Of a DNA stretch of 64,000 nucleotides, positions 8,866 through 19,171 are shown in pieces (the stretch's first letter is position 1; each line of letters opens with the position of its first letter). Position numbers and translations under genes: made by a program. Where the stretch lies: the NCBI GenBank assembly GCA_001797315.1, contig MGPC01000031.1:124001-188000 (forward strand). The letters run 5' to 3'. Source of the stretch: Curvibacter sp. GWA2_64_110. GTDB lineage: Bacteria > Pseudomonadota > Gammaproteobacteria > Burkholderiales > Burkholderiaceae_C. Under the pieces are notes generated by a model. It was given only the letters and a program-made list of their open reading frames with translations, searched no databases and was not told where the DNA came from.

Positions 8866-9720
8866 ATGCTCAAGCAGCGCGTCATTACCGCCATCGTCCT
8901 GCTGCTGATTCTGCTGCCGGCACTGTTTTACCCCGCGCCGGAGCCGTTTGCCCTGCTGGCTCTGATTCTGATTGCCGCTGCGGCTTGGGAGTGGGGGCGC
9001 CTGAACAGTTGCAGCCAGACCGTGTCGCTGCTGGGTGCCTTGATCTGCGTGCTGTTATGCGGCCTGACGTGGAACCTGGGTCTCCTGAACCGCTCTGTGC
9101 CCACGGTCTGGTCGGTGGTCGGCGGCTTGTGGGTGTTGCTCGGCGGCTGGTTGCTGCGCCGGGGTGTGCCGGTCTGGGCATCCCTGCCTGCCGGCCTGCG
9201 CTGGTCGGCAGGACTGGGGGCGCTGTGGGCCACCTGGCTGGCGGTGGCGCAGGCGCGCGTCATCGGTATCAATTTCCTGCTGTCGGTCCTGGTGCTGGTC
9301 TGGGTGGCCGACATTGCCGCCTACTTCGCCGGCAAGGCCTTCGGCGGCCGTTTCAGCCGCAGCAAACTGGCGCCCTCGATCAGCCCGGGCAAGAGCTGGG
9401 AAGGCGTCTGGGGCGGCATGGCTGGCGTCGTGCTGCTGGCGCTGGCCTGGCGCTGGGCCGACCAGGCCTGGCAGTTGCCGGTGCCCAGTCTTTATAGCCG
9501 GCTGGGTGCCCATGGTGGCTGGTTCCTGCTGCTGGCGGTGCTGTTCCTGGCGACCATGAGTGTGGTGGGCGATCTGGTGGAGTCGCTGATCAAGCGCAGC
9601 GCCGGCGTCAAGGACAGCAGCGGCCTGCTGCCGGGTCATGGCGGCGTGCTGGATCGTGTCGACGCCCTGCTGCCGACGCTGCCGTTGGCCATGATGCTGA
9701 TTTCCTTCCCGACGACATGA
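8866..9720 (+). CDS. cdsA: phosphatidate cytidylyltransferase (CDP-diacylglycerol synthase)
   Basis: This integral membrane enzyme of 284 residues makes CDP-diacylglycerol from phosphatidate and CTP, the precursor of all major phospholipids. Several hydrophobic helices fill the sequence, beginning MLKQRVITAIVLLLILLPAL. The conserved SPGKSWEGVWGG and the C-terminal signature SLIKRSAGVKDSSGLLPGHG followed by GVLDRVDALLP contain the metal-binding Asp residues. Its stop overlaps the start of dxr by four bases (ATGA). The uppS-cdsA-dxr-rseP-bamA order is the standard gene order here. Confidence 0.97.
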   Translation: MLKQRVITAIVLLLILLPALFYPAPEPFALLALILIAAAAWEWGRLNSCSQTVSLLGALICVLLCGLTWNLGLLNRSVPTVWSVVGGLWVLLGGWLLRRGVPVWASLPAGLRWSAGLGALWATWLAVAQARVIGINFLLSVLVLVWVADIAAYFAGKAFGGRFSRSKLAPSISPGKSWEGVWGGMAGVVLLALAWRWADQAWQLPVPSLYSRLGAHGGWFLLLAVLFLATMSVVGDLVESLIKRSAGVKDSSGLLPGHGGVLDRVDALLPTLPLAMMLISFPTT

Positions 9721-10907
9721 AACAACGCCTTGCGATTCTGGGCTCGACCGGCTCCATCGGGACCAATACGCTGGACGTGGTGGCGCGTCACCCGGAACGT
9801 TTCGAAGTCTTTGCACTGACCGCCGCCACGCAGGTGGCGTTGATGCTGCAGCAGTGCCTGCAGTTCAAGCCGCGTTTTGCCGTCATGGCCAGTGCCCCCC
9901 ATGGGGAGCAGCTGGCACAGCAACTGGCAGCGCATGGTTCGGCCACGCGCGTGCTGCACGGCGAAGCGGCGCTTGCCGAGGTGGCGGCCCACGAAGCGGT
10001 CGATGCCGTGATGGCGGCCATCGTGGGGGCTGCCGGCCTGGCACCCTGTCTGGCCGCCGCGCGCGCTGGCAAGCGCCTGCTGCTGGCCAACAAGGAAGCC
10101 CTGGTGGTTGGTGGCGAGGTCTTCCTGCGCGCGGTGCGCGAGGGGGGAGCCACGTTGCTGCCGATTGACAGCGAGCATTCGGCCATCTTCCAGTCGCTGC
10201 CGGAGGATCCGGCCACCTGGGTGCGCCGTGTCGACAAGATCATCCTGACCGCGTCCGGGGGACCGTTTCGCACCCGCGATCCGGCCACCCTGCGCGAGGT
10301 CACGCCGGAGCAGGCCTGCGCCCATCCGAACTGGGTGATGGGGCGCAAGATTTCGGTCGATTCGGCCACCATGATGAACAAGGCGCTGGAGGTGATCGAG
10401 GCGCGCTACCTGTTCGGCCTGGCGCCGGCGCAGCTGGAGGTGGTGATCCACCCGCAAAGCGTGATCCACTCCATGGTGCAGTACCAAGACCACTCGGTGG
10501 TGGCGCAACTGGGCACGCCCGACATGCGGGTGCCGATTGCCTATGGTCTGTCCTGGCCCGAGCGCATGAACTCGGGCGCCGAGGCGCTCGATTTCCGCAC
10601 CCTGGCCGAGATGAGCTTCGAGTCGCTGGAGACACGCGGTCATCCCGAGCGTTTCCCCGGCATCCGGCTGGCCTGGGACGCGCTGAGCGGGCCGGTCGGC
10701 ACCACGGCCGTGCTCAATGCGGCCAACGAAGTGGCGGTGGCGGCCTTTCTGGCGCGGCGCATCCGTTTCGATCAGATCCACGCTGTCAATGTCGAGACGC
10801 TGGCGGCGGTGACGACGGCGGCGCCGCAATCGCTGGCCGACTTGCTGGCGCTGGATGCAGAGTCGCGTGTCGTGGCAGAGCAGGCCGTTGCCCGGTTCGG
10901 CGCTTAA
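9717..10907 (+). CDS. dxr: 1-deoxy-D-xylulose 5-phosphate reductoisomerase
   Basis: Dxr (396 residues) converts DXP to 2-C-methyl-D-erythritol 4-phosphate with NADPH, the committed step of the non-mevalonate isoprenoid pathway that feeds UppS upstream. The NADPH-binding start LAILGSTGSIGTNTLDVV is intact. The metal and substrate regions LLPIDSEHSAIFQSL, TASGGPFR and KISVDSATMMNKALEVIEA are present, as is VVIHPQSVIHSMVQYQDHS. The length is typical. It is translationally coupled to cdsA by an ATGA overlap and followed by rseP after 15 bases. Confidence 0.98.
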   Translation: MKQRLAILGSTGSIGTNTLDVVARHPERFEVFALTAATQVALMLQQCLQFKPRFAVMASAPHGEQLAQQLAAHGSATRVLHGEAALAEVAAHEAVDAVMAAIVGAAGLAPCLAAARAGKRLLLANKEALVVGGEVFLRAVREGGATLLPIDSEHSAIFQSLPEDPATWVRRVDKIILTASGGPFRTRDPATLREVTPEQACAHPNWVMGRKISVDSATMMNKALEVIEARYLFGLAPAQLEVVIHPQSVIHSMVQYQDHSVVAQLGTPDMRVPIAYGLSWPERMNSGAEALDFRTLAEMSFESLETRGHPERFPGIRLAWDALSGPVGTTAVLNAANEVAVAAFLARRIRFDQIHAVNVETLAAVTTAAPQSLADLLALDAESRVVAEQAVARFGA

Positions 10908-10922
10908 GAGCGAGCACACGGC

Positions 10923-12281
10923 ATGTTGACCCTGGTGGCTTTTGTCCTGGCGCTTGGTCTGCTGATCGCCGTGCACGAGTACGGCCACTACCGCATGGCG
11001 GTGGCCTGCGGCGTCAAGGTGCTGCGTTTTTCCATCGGGTTTGGCCGTACGCTGCTGCGTTGGCAGCCGCGCGGCTCGGCGACCGAGTTCGTTATTTGCG
11101 CCTTTCCGCTGGGCGGCTACGTGCGCATGCTCGACGAGCGCGAAGCGCCCGTGCATGCGCAGGAGCGGCATCTGGCCTTCAACACCCAGCCCTTGCGTTC
11201 GCGTGCGCTGATCGTGGCGGCCGGGCCGGTGGCCAATCTGCTGCTGGCGGTTCTGCTGTACGCGGTGGTCAACTGGAGCGGTGTGCAGTTGCCGGCGGCG
11301 GTGCTGGGTAGCCCGGTGGCCGGCTCGGTGGCGGAACATGCCGGTGTCCAGGCGGGTGATCGCGTGGCGCGTGCTGCTTTCGCTGCGGATGAGTTGCAGG
11401 CGGTGGATTCCTTTGAAGATGTGCGCTGGTGGCTGACGCGTGGTGCGCTGGAAAACCGCGATGTCCGTTTGGCCTTGACAAACGGGACGGGAGCCGAGCG
11501 GGAGCTTGTGCTGCCGCTGGCCCAGATGGGAGCGCAGGAAGCCGACGCCAATCTGTTCCGGCGCATCGGCATCGTGGCACCGTTTGGCCGCGCGGTGATC
11601 GGCGAGGTCATGCCCGGCGGTGCGGCCGAGCGGGCCGGCTTGCGGCAGGGCGACGTGGTGCTGCGCATGGGTGCCCAGACGGTCCAGGATGGTGCACAGT
11701 TGCGCGATCTGATCCGTGCTTCGGTGCAGGGCGGGGAGACCGTGGCTGCTTCCTGGCGTATCCTGCGCGATGGACAGGAGCTGGCGCTGCTGGTACGGCC
11801 CGAGGTGCGGCAGGAGGGCGATCAGCAGGTTGGCAGGATCGGCGCCTTCGTCGGGGCGGCGCCGGAATTCGTCATCGTGCGGCATGGGCCGCTGGACGGC
11901 TTGTGGCAAGGCGTGGTGCGGACCTGGGAGGTGTCGGCGCTGACCCTGCGCATGATGGGCCGGATGCTGATCGGCGAGGCCTCGCTGAAAAACCTGAGCG
12001 GTCCTCTGACCATTGCGGATTACGCCGGACGCTCGGCGAGTTTGGGGCTGACCCAGTACCTGACATTTTTAGCCCTGATCAGCGTCAGCCTGGGGGTGTT
12101 GAATCTTCTGCCTCTGCCGGTCCTCGATGGGGGGCACCTGATGTATTATGTTTGGGAGGGATTGATAGGCAGAAATATCTCTGAGTTGTGGCTGGATCGG
12201 CTGCAGCGCGGAGGTATTGCGATCCTGGCCGTCATGATGACGATCGCACTGTTCAATGACCTGGCCCGCTTATGGGGCTGA
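10923..12281 (+). CDS. rseP: RIP metalloprotease RseP (site-2 protease)
   Basis: RseP is an inner-membrane zinc protease that cleaves anti-sigma factors such as RseA and clears signal-peptide remnants. The HEYGH zinc motif is at residues 18-22 in the first membrane helix. The second half of the active site, LNLLPLPVLDGGHLM, is near the C-terminus. Between them lie two PDZ-type regions, the second around GEVMPGGAAERAGLRQGDVV. Length is 452 residues. Its C-terminal codons run up to the start region of bamA, and the two are conserved neighbours in proteobacteria, linking envelope-stress proteolysis and outer-membrane assembly. Confidence 0.97.
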   Translation: MLTLVAFVLALGLLIAVHEYGHYRMAVACGVKVLRFSIGFGRTLLRWQPRGSATEFVICAFPLGGYVRMLDEREAPVHAQERHLAFNTQPLRSRALIVAAGPVANLLLAVLLYAVVNWSGVQLPAAVLGSPVAGSVAEHAGVQAGDRVARAAFAADELQAVDSFEDVRWWLTRGALENRDVRLALTNGTGAERELVLPLAQMGAQEADANLFRRIGIVAPFGRAVIGEVMPGGAAERAGLRQGDVVLRMGAQTVQDGAQLRDLIRASVQGGETVAASWRILRDGQELALLVRPEVRQEGDQQVGRIGAFVGAAPEFVIVRHGPLDGLWQGVVRTWEVSALTLRMMGRMLIGEASLKNLSGPLTIADYAGRSASLGLTQYLTFLALISVSLGVLNLLPLPVLDGGHLMYYVWEGLIGRNISELWLDRLQRGGIAILAVMMTIALFNDLARLWG

Positions 12282-12328
12282 CGGCCCTGCTGCCGACAGC
12301 CAAGACCGGACTATTTCAAGATAAAAAA

Positions 12329-14620
12329 ATGCAAATCAAGCGCTTTTGCCTGCGTACGAGCACCGCTCTGGCGGCCCTGTTTTTCGTCATCCATGCGGCG
12401 TGGGCGGTTGAGCCGTTCAAGGTGCGCGACATTCGTATTGAAGGCCTGCAGCGGATCGAACCCGGGACGGTGTTTGCCTCGTTGCCGATGCGGGTCGGTG
12501 ATACCTACAGCGACGAGCGAGGTGCGGCAGCGATCCGGGCCTTGTTCGGCCTCGGTCTGTTCAAGGACGTCCGGCTGGAGGTCAGCGGCGACGTGCTGGT
12601 GGTGATCGTCGAAGAGCGTCCCACCGTGGCGGACGTCGAATTCGTCGGCACCAAGGAATTTGACAAGGACGTGCTCAAGAAGGCGATGCGCGATGTCGGT
12701 CTGGCCGACGGCAGGCCGTTCGACAAGGCCCTGCTCGACCGTGCCGAGCAGGAACTCAAGCGCCAGTACATCAATCGCAGCCTGTATGCCGCTGAAGTGG
12801 TGACCACGGTCACGCCGATCGAGCGCAACCGGGTCAACCTGACCTTCACGGTGACCGAGGGTGAACTGGCCAAGATCAACGAAATCCGGATCGTGGGGAA
12901 CAAGGTCTTTTCCGAGTCGACCTTGCGTGACCAGTTCGATCTTGATACCGGCAACTGGATGAGCTGGTATACCAAGTCCGACCGCTATTCGCGTGCCAAG
13001 CTCAACGCCGACATCGAGACGCTGCGCTCCTACTACCTGACGCGCGGTTATCTGGAGTTCCGTGTCGACTCCACCCAGGTGGCCATCTCGCCCAACAAGC
13101 AGGATATTTCCATCACGCTCAATGTGAGCGAAGGTGAACGCTTCGTGGTCTCCGGCGTCAAGCTTGAAGGCAATTACCTGGGGCGTGACGATGAATTCAA
13201 GGCGCTGGTGTCGATCCGCCCAGGGCAGGCCTATAACGCCGACCAGGTGGCTGAAACCGTCAAGGCCTTTACAGACTACTTTGGCAAGTTCGGGTTTGCC
13301 TTCGCGAGCGTGCAATCGCGCCCGGACATCGACCGCAGCAACAACCAGGTGCAGCTGGTGCTGCAGGCGGATCCTTCGCGCCGGGCCTATGTGCGACGCA
13401 TCAATGTGGCCGGCAACACCCGTACCCGCGACGAAGTGGTGCGGCGCGAACTTCGCCAGTATGAAGCGTCCTGGTATGACAGCGAGAGGATCAAACTCTC
13501 GCGCAACCGGGTTGACCGGCTGGGTTATTTCCAGAATGTGTCGATCGAAAGCACGGAGGTTCCGGGCTCGAATGATCAGGTCGATCTGACCCTCAAGGTG
13601 GAGGAAAAACCGACCGGGAGTCTGACGCTTGGCGCAGGCTTCTCCAGCAATGACGGCTTGGGCCTGATGTTCGGCATCAACCAGCAAAATGCCTTCGGTT
13701 CCGGCAATTCGCTGGGCATGCAGATCAATACCAGCCGGATCAACCGCATCGTTGTGCTCAATACGACGGACCCTTATTTCACGCAGGACGGCGTGTCACG
13801 CACCATTGACCTGTACCACCGCGTGTCCAGGCCGTACCTGGATGAGGGTTCCTACGCACTGGAAACGACGGGTACCAGCCTGCGTTTCGGCATTCCCTTC
13901 ACGGAACGCGATACGGTCTATCTGGGGGCGGGGGTGGAGCGCACCACCGTTGTATCGGGGACCTATCTGCCGACCGCCTACCAAGACTATGCGAATAAGT
14001 TTGGTTATGCGAGCACCGGTTTGCCGCTGACAGCCGGCTGGGCACGTGACAACCGTGACAGCGCGCTGGTTCCGACCAGCGGCAATTTTCAACGCGCCAC
14101 GGCTGAGTGGAGTGCGGGGGGCGAGGTGCGCTACATCCGCGGTACCTACCAGTATCAGCACTACATTCCATTGAGCAAGCAGTACACGTTTGCCTTCAAC
14201 GGTGATCTGGCACTGGGGCAGGCCATGGCAGGCCAGGACTATCCCCTGTTCAAGAATTTCTATGGCGGTGGCCTGGGTTCGGTGCGCGGCTTCGAGGCCG
14301 GCAGCCTGGGGCCGCGTGATGCGGCCACCGGCCTGGTGTTGGGTGGCCCTAAACGGGTGAACATCAACCTGGAGATGCAGGCGCCGTTCCCCGGTGCCGG
14401 CAACGACCGCACCTTGCGCATGTACGGGTTCTTCGACATGGGCAATGTCTATGGTGCTGACGAGGCCATCCAGGTCGACCAGTTCCGGTCCTCGGCGGGT
14501 GTCGGCATCAGCTGGATTTCGCCCATGGGGCCGTTGCGCCTGGCATTCGCGACACCCGTGCGCAGGTTTGATAGCGATAGAATCCAGTCTATTCAATTTC
14601 AGATCGGAACCACTTTCTAA
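12329..14620 (+). CDS. bamA: outer membrane protein assembly factor BamA
   Basis: BamA (763 residues from ATG 12329) is the Omp85 insertase of the BAM complex. A signal peptide ending near HAAWA is followed by POTRA repeats (starting VRDIRIEGLQRIEPGTVF) and a C-terminal beta-barrel. The barrel carries the VRGFEAGSLGPRD lid-lock motif and ends in QIGTTF with the terminal aromatic residue required for its own insertion. The frame is open upstream to 12272 inside the end of rseP, but only the 12329 start gives a signal peptide directly. The TAA stop shares its A with the start codon of skp. Confidence 0.97.
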   Translation: MQIKRFCLRTSTALAALFFVIHAAWAVEPFKVRDIRIEGLQRIEPGTVFASLPMRVGDTYSDERGAAAIRALFGLGLFKDVRLEVSGDVLVVIVEERPTVADVEFVGTKEFDKDVLKKAMRDVGLADGRPFDKALLDRAEQELKRQYINRSLYAAEVVTTVTPIERNRVNLTFTVTEGELAKINEIRIVGNKVFSESTLRDQFDLDTGNWMSWYTKSDRYSRAKLNADIETLRSYYLTRGYLEFRVDSTQVAISPNKQDISITLNVSEGERFVVSGVKLEGNYLGRDDEFKALVSIRPGQAYNADQVAETVKAFTDYFGKFGFAFASVQSRPDIDRSNNQVQLVLQADPSRRAYVRRINVAGNTRTRDEVVRRELRQYEASWYDSERIKLSRNRVDRLGYFQNVSIESTEVPGSNDQVDLTLKVEEKPTGSLTLGAGFSSNDGLGLMFGINQQNAFGSGNSLGMQINTSRINRIVVLNTTDPYFTQDGVSRTIDLYHRVSRPYLDEGSYALETTGTSLRFGIPFTERDTVYLGAGVERTTVVSGTYLPTAYQDYANKFGYASTGLPLTAGWARDNRDSALVPTSGNFQRATAEWSAGGEVRYIRGTYQYQHYIPLSKQYTFAFNGDLALGQAMAGQDYPLFKNFYGGGLGSVRGFEAGSLGPRDAATGLVLGGPKRVNINLEMQAPFPGAGNDRTLRMYGFFDMGNVYGADEAIQVDQFRSSAGVGISWISPMGPLRLAFATPVRRFDSDRIQSIQFQIGTTF

Positions 14621-15132
14621 TGAAATATTTTTCCCGTCAGCTCGGCCTGGGCTTTGTTCTGGGGTTTTTGGCCTTTGCTTTTCCGGCTCAAGCGCAGGAA
14701 TTTCGTCTGGGTTATGTGAACCTGGACAGGATCATCCGCGAAGCCGTGCCCGCCAAGAATGCGCAGGCCAAGCTGGAGCAGGAATTCTCGCGACGCGAGA
14801 AGGAGTTGCAGGAGCTGGGCGTCAGCATCAAGAGCGCGGCCGAAAAGCTGGAGCGTGAAGCGCCGACTTTGTCGGAAGGCCAGCGCACTTCCCGTCAGAA
14901 GCAACTGGTCGAGCAGGACCGGGATTTCCAGCGCAAGCGCCGCGAATTCCAGGAAGACCTCAATGCCCGCCGTAACGAGGAATTGCAGCAGGTGTTCGAG
15001 CGGGCCAACCGTGTGGTCAAGCAATTGGCCGATGCCGAGAAATACGACCTGATCCTGCAGGAAGCGGTTTACGTCAATCCCAAGCACGACATCACCGACA
15101 AGGTGATCAAGGCCCTGAACACGGCCAAGTAA
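14620..15132 (+). CDS. skp: periplasmic OmpH/Skp family chaperone
   Basis: This 170-residue protein begins with a signal peptide that ends in AFAFPAQAQ. The mature part starts EFRLGYVNLDRIIREAV and is dominated by charged, coiled-coil helices (KLEQEFSRREKELQELG and later RNEELQQVFERANRVVKQLA). Skp trimers hold unfolded outer-membrane proteins in the periplasm and pass them to BamA. The gene overlaps the bamA stop by one base (TAATG), so the chaperone and insertase are translationally coupled. It precedes lpxD, as in most gram-negative genomes. Confidence 0.95.
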   Translation: MKYFSRQLGLGFVLGFLAFAFPAQAQEFRLGYVNLDRIIREAVPAKNAQAKLEQEFSRREKELQELGVSIKSAAEKLEREAPTLSEGQRTSRQKQLVEQDRDFQRKRREFQEDLNARRNEELQQVFERANRVVKQLADAEKYDLILQEAVYVNPKHDITDKVIKALNTAK

Positions 15133-15153
15133 TCACTTGCGGGCTCATCGCGT

Positions 15154-16140
15154 GTGGCGTTACGACTAGGCTCCATTGTCGAAGCACTCGGGGGCGACCT
15201 GCATGGCGACCCCGAGCTGCAGATCACGGGTTTGGCGTCGCTTGAGTCGGCAACGCCGCAAAGTTTAAGTTTTCTCAGTCACCCCAAGTATCAGCAGAAG
15301 CTCGCGGCATCGCAAGCCGCTTGCGTGATTGTCAGTCCGCAGATGCAGGAACAGGCATTGGCGCGCGGCAGCTGCATCGTGGTGGCGCAGCCTTACCTCT
15401 ATTTCGCCAAGGTGACCCAGCTCTGGCGTCGTGAACATCAGGTGCAAGCCGGGCCGTGCATTCACCCGAGTGCCGTCATCGACCCGGCTGCCGAGGTGGA
15501 CCCTTCGGCCTCGGTCGGTCCGTTGTGCGTGATCGAGCGCGGTGCGCGCATCGGTGCGCATACCGTGCTCAAGTCGCGTGTGACGGTGAGCGAAGGCTGT
15601 GTGGTGGGGGCGCGTTGCATTCTGCACCCGGGCGTGGTCATCGGTGCCGACGGCTTTGGCTTTGCCCCCAACGGGGCGGCGTGGGAAAAGATCGAGCAAC
15701 TCGGTGCCGTGCGTATCGGCAACGACGTCGAGATCGGCGCCAACACCTGCATCGACCGCGGCGCTTTGCAGGACACGGTGATCGAGGATGGCGTCAAGCT
15801 CGACAACCTGATCCAGATCGGACACAACGTGCGCGTCGGGCGCAACACAGCCATGGCGGGTTGCGTCGGTGTGGCCGGCAGTGCCAACATCGGCGCCGGT
15901 TGCACCATCGGCGGTGGCTCCGCCGTGCTGGGCCATTTGACGCTGGCAGACGGTGTGCACGTGTCGGCCTTCTCCTTGGTGACGCGCTCCATCCTGAAGC
16001 CGGGGCACTACACCGGCGTCTTCCCCATCGACGACAATGCGTCCTGGGAAAAGAATGCCGCTACCCTGAAACAGCTGCACGCCTTGCGCGAGCGCGTCAG
16101 GGGGCTGGAACAACAGATCAAAGAAACGAAAAAACCATGA
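15154..16140 (+). CDS. lpxD: UDP-3-O-(3-hydroxyacyl)glucosamine N-acyltransferase
   Basis: LpxD (328 residues) adds the second hydroxyacyl chain in lipid A synthesis. An N-terminal uridine-binding domain ([20 protein letters not shown]) is followed by left-handed beta-helix hexapeptide repeats, including the catalytic-histidine region [22 protein letters not shown]-terminal helical segment ([18 protein letters not shown]) is usual. The start is GTG at 15154 (MALRLGS); no ATG fits. Its stop overlaps the fabZ start in ATGATG. It belongs to the lpxD-fabZ-lpxA-lpxB run. Confidence 0.97.
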   Translation: MALRLGSIVEALGGDLHGDPELQITGLASLESATPQSLSFLSHPKYQQKLAASQAACVIVSPQMQEQALARGSCIVVAQPYLYFAKVTQLWRREHQVQAGPCIHPSAVIDPAAEVDPSASVGPLCVIERGARIGAHTVLKSRVTVSEGCVVGARCILHPGVVIGADGFGFAPNGAAWEKIEQLGAVRIGNDVEIGANTCIDRGALQDTVIEDGVKLDNLIQIGHNVRVGRNTAMAGCVGVAGSANIGAGCTIGGGSAVLGHLTLADGVHVSAFSLVTRSILKPGHYTGVFPIDDNASWEKNAATLKQLHALRERVRGLEQQIKETKKP

Positions 16141-16577
16141 TGGATATCCACCAGATTCTCAAGCAACTACCGCACCGCTACCCCTTCCTGCTGGTGGACC
16201 GGGTGCTGGAAATTGAAAAGGGCAAGCGCATCAAGGCGCTGAAAAACGTCACGATGAACGAGCCCTTCTTCACGGGACATTTCCCGCACCGGCCGGTGAT
16301 GCCGGGCGTGCTGATGCTTGAAGCCCTGGCGCAGACGGCGGCGTTGCTGGCCTTCGATACGCTGGGGACGACCCCGGACGACAAGACGGTCTACTACTTT
16401 GCCGGCATCGACGGTGCGCGTTTCAAACGCCCGGTCGAACCGGGTGATCAGCTGACGCTGGAGGTTGAACTGGACCGCATGAAGGCCGGTATCTTCAAGT
16501 TCACGGCGCGTGCCAGCGTCGGCGCGGAGTTGGCGGTGGAAGCCGAGCTCATGTGCACCATGCGCACCATCGCCTGA
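16137..16577 (+). CDS. fabZ: 3-hydroxyacyl-ACP dehydratase FabZ
   Basis: FabZ (146 residues) dehydrates 3-hydroxyacyl-ACP in fatty-acid elongation. The hotdog-fold signature [20 protein letters not shown] contains the catalytic His and Glu. [12 protein letters not shown] at the N-terminus and [17 protein letters not shown] are conserved. Two tandem ATG codons (16137 and 16140) overlap the lpxD stop; I give the first. It competes with LpxA for 3-hydroxyacyl-ACP and lies between lpxD and lpxA, the usual arrangement that balances phospholipid and lipid A output. Confidence 0.97.
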   Translation: MMDIHQILKQLPHRYPFLLVDRVLEIEKGKRIKALKNVTMNEPFFTGHFPHRPVMPGVLMLEALAQTAALLAFDTLGTTPDDKTVYYFAGIDGARFKRPVEPGDQLTLEVELDRMKAGIFKFTARASVGAELAVEAELMCTMRTIA

Positions 16578-16592
16578 GCGCGGGGGCTTTAC

Positions 16593-17387
16593 GTGACGCT
16601 GATCCATCCCACAGCCGTGGTGGCGCCAGAGGCCGAACTCGACAGTTCGGTCGCGGTCGGACCCTACACGGTGATCGGCCCCCATGTGAAGGTGGGGGCC
16701 GGCACGACCATTGGTGCGCACTGCGTGATCGAGGGGCACACCACGATCGGCCGCGACAACCGCATCTTCCAGTTCAATTCGCTCGGGGCCATTCCGCAGG
16801 ACAAGAAATACGCCGGCGAGCCCTGCGAGCTGGTCATCGGCGACCGCAACACCGTCCGCGAGTTCTGCACTTTCAACATCGGCTCCCCCGGCGATGCCGG
16901 CGTGACACGCGTCGGCAACGACAACTGGATCATGGCTTATGTGCATCTGGCGCATGACTGCATGGTGGGCAACAACACGATTTTTGCCAACAACTCGCAG
17001 CTGGCCGGCCACGTGCATGTGGGCGACTGGGTCATCCTGGGCGGTTTTACCGTGGTGCACCAGTTCGTCAAGCTTGGCGCCCACAGCATGACGGCCATGT
17101 GCTCGCTGCTGTTCGCCGATCTGCCACCGTTCGTGATGTGCCAGGGCCAGCCGGCCCAGGCGCGCTCCATGAACTTCGAGGGCCTGCGCCGGCGCGGCTT
17201 TTCGCCCGAGCGCATCGCCGCGGTGAAAGCCATGCACAAGGCGCTGTACCGCGACGGCTTGACGCTGGAACAGGCCCAGGCGCAGATTGCAGCGCTCAGT
17301 GCAAGCCATCCCGAGGCGGCGCCCGACGTGGCCATGATGCAGGCCTTCCTGGCGCAAACCTCGCCGCAGCGCGGCATCATCCGCTAA
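16593..17387 (+). CDS. lpxA: acyl-ACP--UDP-N-acetylglucosamine O-acyltransferase
   Basis: LpxA (264 residues) performs the first step of lipid A synthesis. It is a hexapeptide-repeat beta-helix protein: [40 protein letters not shown] and the catalytic-histidine region [20 protein letters not shown]. The C-terminal helical domain contains [19 protein letters not shown], the typical end of LpxA. The start is GTG at 16593; the nearest upstream codons do not give a better start. Gene order with fabZ and lpxB is standard. Confidence 0.97.
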   Translation: MTLIHPTAVVAPEAELDSSVAVGPYTVIGPHVKVGAGTTIGAHCVIEGHTTIGRDNRIFQFNSLGAIPQDKKYAGEPCELVIGDRNTVREFCTFNIGSPGDAGVTRVGNDNWIMAYVHLAHDCMVGNNTIFANNSQLAGHVHVGDWVILGGFTVVHQFVKLGAHSMTAMCSLLFADLPPFVMCQGQPAQARSMNFEGLRRRGFSPERIAAVKAMHKALYRDGLTLEQAQAQIAALSASHPEAAPDVAMMQAFLAQTSPQRGIIR

Positions 17388-17391
17388 GGCC

Positions 17392-18582
17392 ATGGTGGCA
17401 CCGTCTTCTTCAGCGGCTGCTCCCGTGGCTGCTGCGTCCGCCATGGTGGACCCGCAGGTGGCGATGGTGGCTGGCGAAGCCTCGGGTGACCTGCTGGCGG
17501 GCCTCCTGCTCGACGGCCTGCAGGCGCGTTGGCCGGGCTTGCAGGCGATGGGCATTGGCGGTGCCCAGATGGCCCGGCGCGGCTTCCAGACCTGGTGGCC
17601 GAGCGACAAGCTGGCCGTGCGCGGTTATGTCGAGGTGCTGCGCCACTACCGCGAGATCGTCGCCATCCGCGAGCAGCTCAGGCAACGCTTGCTGCAGCAG
17701 CGGCCCGATATCTTCATCGGTGTCGATGCGCCGGACTTCAATCTCGATCTGGAGTGCAGCCTCAAGGCGGCCGGCATCAAGACCGCGCATTTTGTCTGCC
17801 CCTCGGTCTGGGCCTGGCGCCCCGAGCGCATTGAGAAGATCCGGCGCAGCGTCGACCATGTGCTGTGCATCTTCCCCTTCGAGGTCGAGCTGCTGGCGCG
17901 TCACGGCATCGCCGCCACCTATGTCGGCCATCCCTTGGCCAACGTGATTCCGCTGGCGCCGGACCGCTCGGCCGCGCGCACCACGCTGGGTTTGCAGGCG
18001 GATGACACGGTGGTGGCCATCCTGCCGGGCAGCCGGAAATCCGAAATCCAGTACCTGGCGCGCCGATTTTTTGCGGCGGCAGCCCTCATGAAGCGGGCGC
18101 AGCCCGCGATCAAATTCATCGTGCCGGCCGTTCCCGGCCTGCAGGCGCTGGTGGAGCGGGCCGCGCAGGCGGCCGGCATGGCGGGGCAGGTGCAGATCGT
18201 GGCCGGCCAGTCGCACACCGTGATGGCGGCCTGCGACGTGACGCTGATCGCCAGCGGCACGGCGACGCTGGAGGCGGCGCTGTTCAAGCGCCCGATGGTG
18301 ATCGCCTACAACATGAACTGGCTCACGTTCCAGATCATGCGGCGCAAGCAGCTGCAACCCTGGATCGGCCTGCCCAACATCCTGTGCCGCGACTTTGTTG
18401 TGCCAGAGCTGTTGCAGGACGCCGCCACGCCCGAGGCGCTGAGCGCGGCCGTGCTGCAGTGGCTGGCCGCGCCTGAGAAAATGGCGGCCTTGCAAGAAAA
18501 ATTCTCCGCGCTGCATCTGGAACTGCGGCGCGATACCTCCAAACTGGCTGCCGATGCGATCGAGCAAATTCTTCAAGGCTGA
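17392..18582 (+). CDS. lpxB: lipid-A-disaccharide synthase
   Basis: LpxB (396 residues) condenses UDP-2,3-diacylglucosamine with lipid X to form the lipid A disaccharide at the inner membrane. The start of the conserved region, [20 protein letters not shown], is preceded by about twenty Ala-rich residues that are not conserved, so the true start could be later than 17392. [32 protein letters not shown] and later [18 protein letters not shown] are signature stretches of this GT19 family. It overlaps the start of rnhB. The frame is intact. Confidence 0.96.
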   Translation: MVAPSSSAAAPVAAASAMVDPQVAMVAGEASGDLLAGLLLDGLQARWPGLQAMGIGGAQMARRGFQTWWPSDKLAVRGYVEVLRHYREIVAIREQLRQRLLQQRPDIFIGVDAPDFNLDLECSLKAAGIKTAHFVCPSVWAWRPERIEKIRRSVDHVLCIFPFEVELLARHGIAATYVGHPLANVIPLAPDRSAARTTLGLQADDTVVAILPGSRKSEIQYLARRFFAAAALMKRAQPAIKFIVPAVPGLQALVERAAQAAGMAGQVQIVAGQSHTVMAACDVTLIASGTATLEAALFKRPMVIAYNMNWLTFQIMRRKQLQPWIGLPNILCRDFVVPELLQDAATPEALSAAVLQWLAAPEKMAALQEKFSALHLELRRDTSKLAADAIEQILQG

Positions 18583-19171
18583 ACAGGCCACGCTGATGTG
18601 GGATACCCCGGGCCTGGTGGCCGGGGTGGACGAGGCCGGGCGCGGCCCGCTGGCCGGCCCGGTGGTGGCCGCGGCCGTCATCCTCGACGATCTGAACCCC
18701 ATCCAGGGTCTGGCCGATTCGAAAAAGCTCACGGCGGCGCGGCGCGAGAAGCTCTACGACGAAATTCGCGCCAAGGCACTGTGCTGTTCGATCGCCGAGG
18801 CCAGCGTGGAAGAGATCGACCAGCTCAACATCCTGCAGGCCACGATGCTGGCCATGCGCCGTGCCGTGGAAGGCTTGCGCCTCAAGCCCACCAAGGTGCT
18901 GGTTGACGGCAACCGTCTGCCGACGCTCGACGTACTGGCCGAGGCCATCGTCAAGGGTGATGCCAAGGTGCCGGCCATCTCGGCCGCCTCGATTCTGGCC
19001 AAGGTGCACCGCGACCGCTGGTGCGCCGAGTATCACGCGCAGTTTCCGCAGTACGGTTTTGCCGCCCACAAAGGCTATGGCACGGCCGAGCACATGGCCG
19101 CGTTGCGCGCGCATGGTGCCTGTCCGCAGCATCGCAAGACCTTCAGTCCGGTGGCGGAGGTGTTGCGGTGA
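18554..19171 (+). CDS. rnhB: ribonuclease HII
   Basis: RNase HII (205 residues) removes ribonucleotides from DNA-RNA hybrids. The active-site blocks [44 protein letters not shown] and [14 protein letters not shown] hold the acidic DEDD-type residues. I take ATG 18554, which overlaps the end of lpxB by 29 bases; ATG 18596 ([10 protein letters not shown]) is an alternative. Its stop codon overlaps the GTG start of the downstream RNA methyltransferase. Linkage of lpxB and rnhB is common in proteobacteria. Confidence 0.95.
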   Translation: MRSSKFFKAEQATLMWDTPGLVAGVDEAGRGPLAGPVVAAAVILDDLNPIQGLADSKKLTAARREKLYDEIRAKALCCSIAEASVEEIDQLNILQATMLAMRRAVEGLRLKPTKVLVDGNRLPTLDVLAEAIVKGDAKVPAISAASILAKVHRDRWCAEYHAQFPQYGFAAHKGYGTAEHMAALRAHGACPQHRKTFSPVAEVLR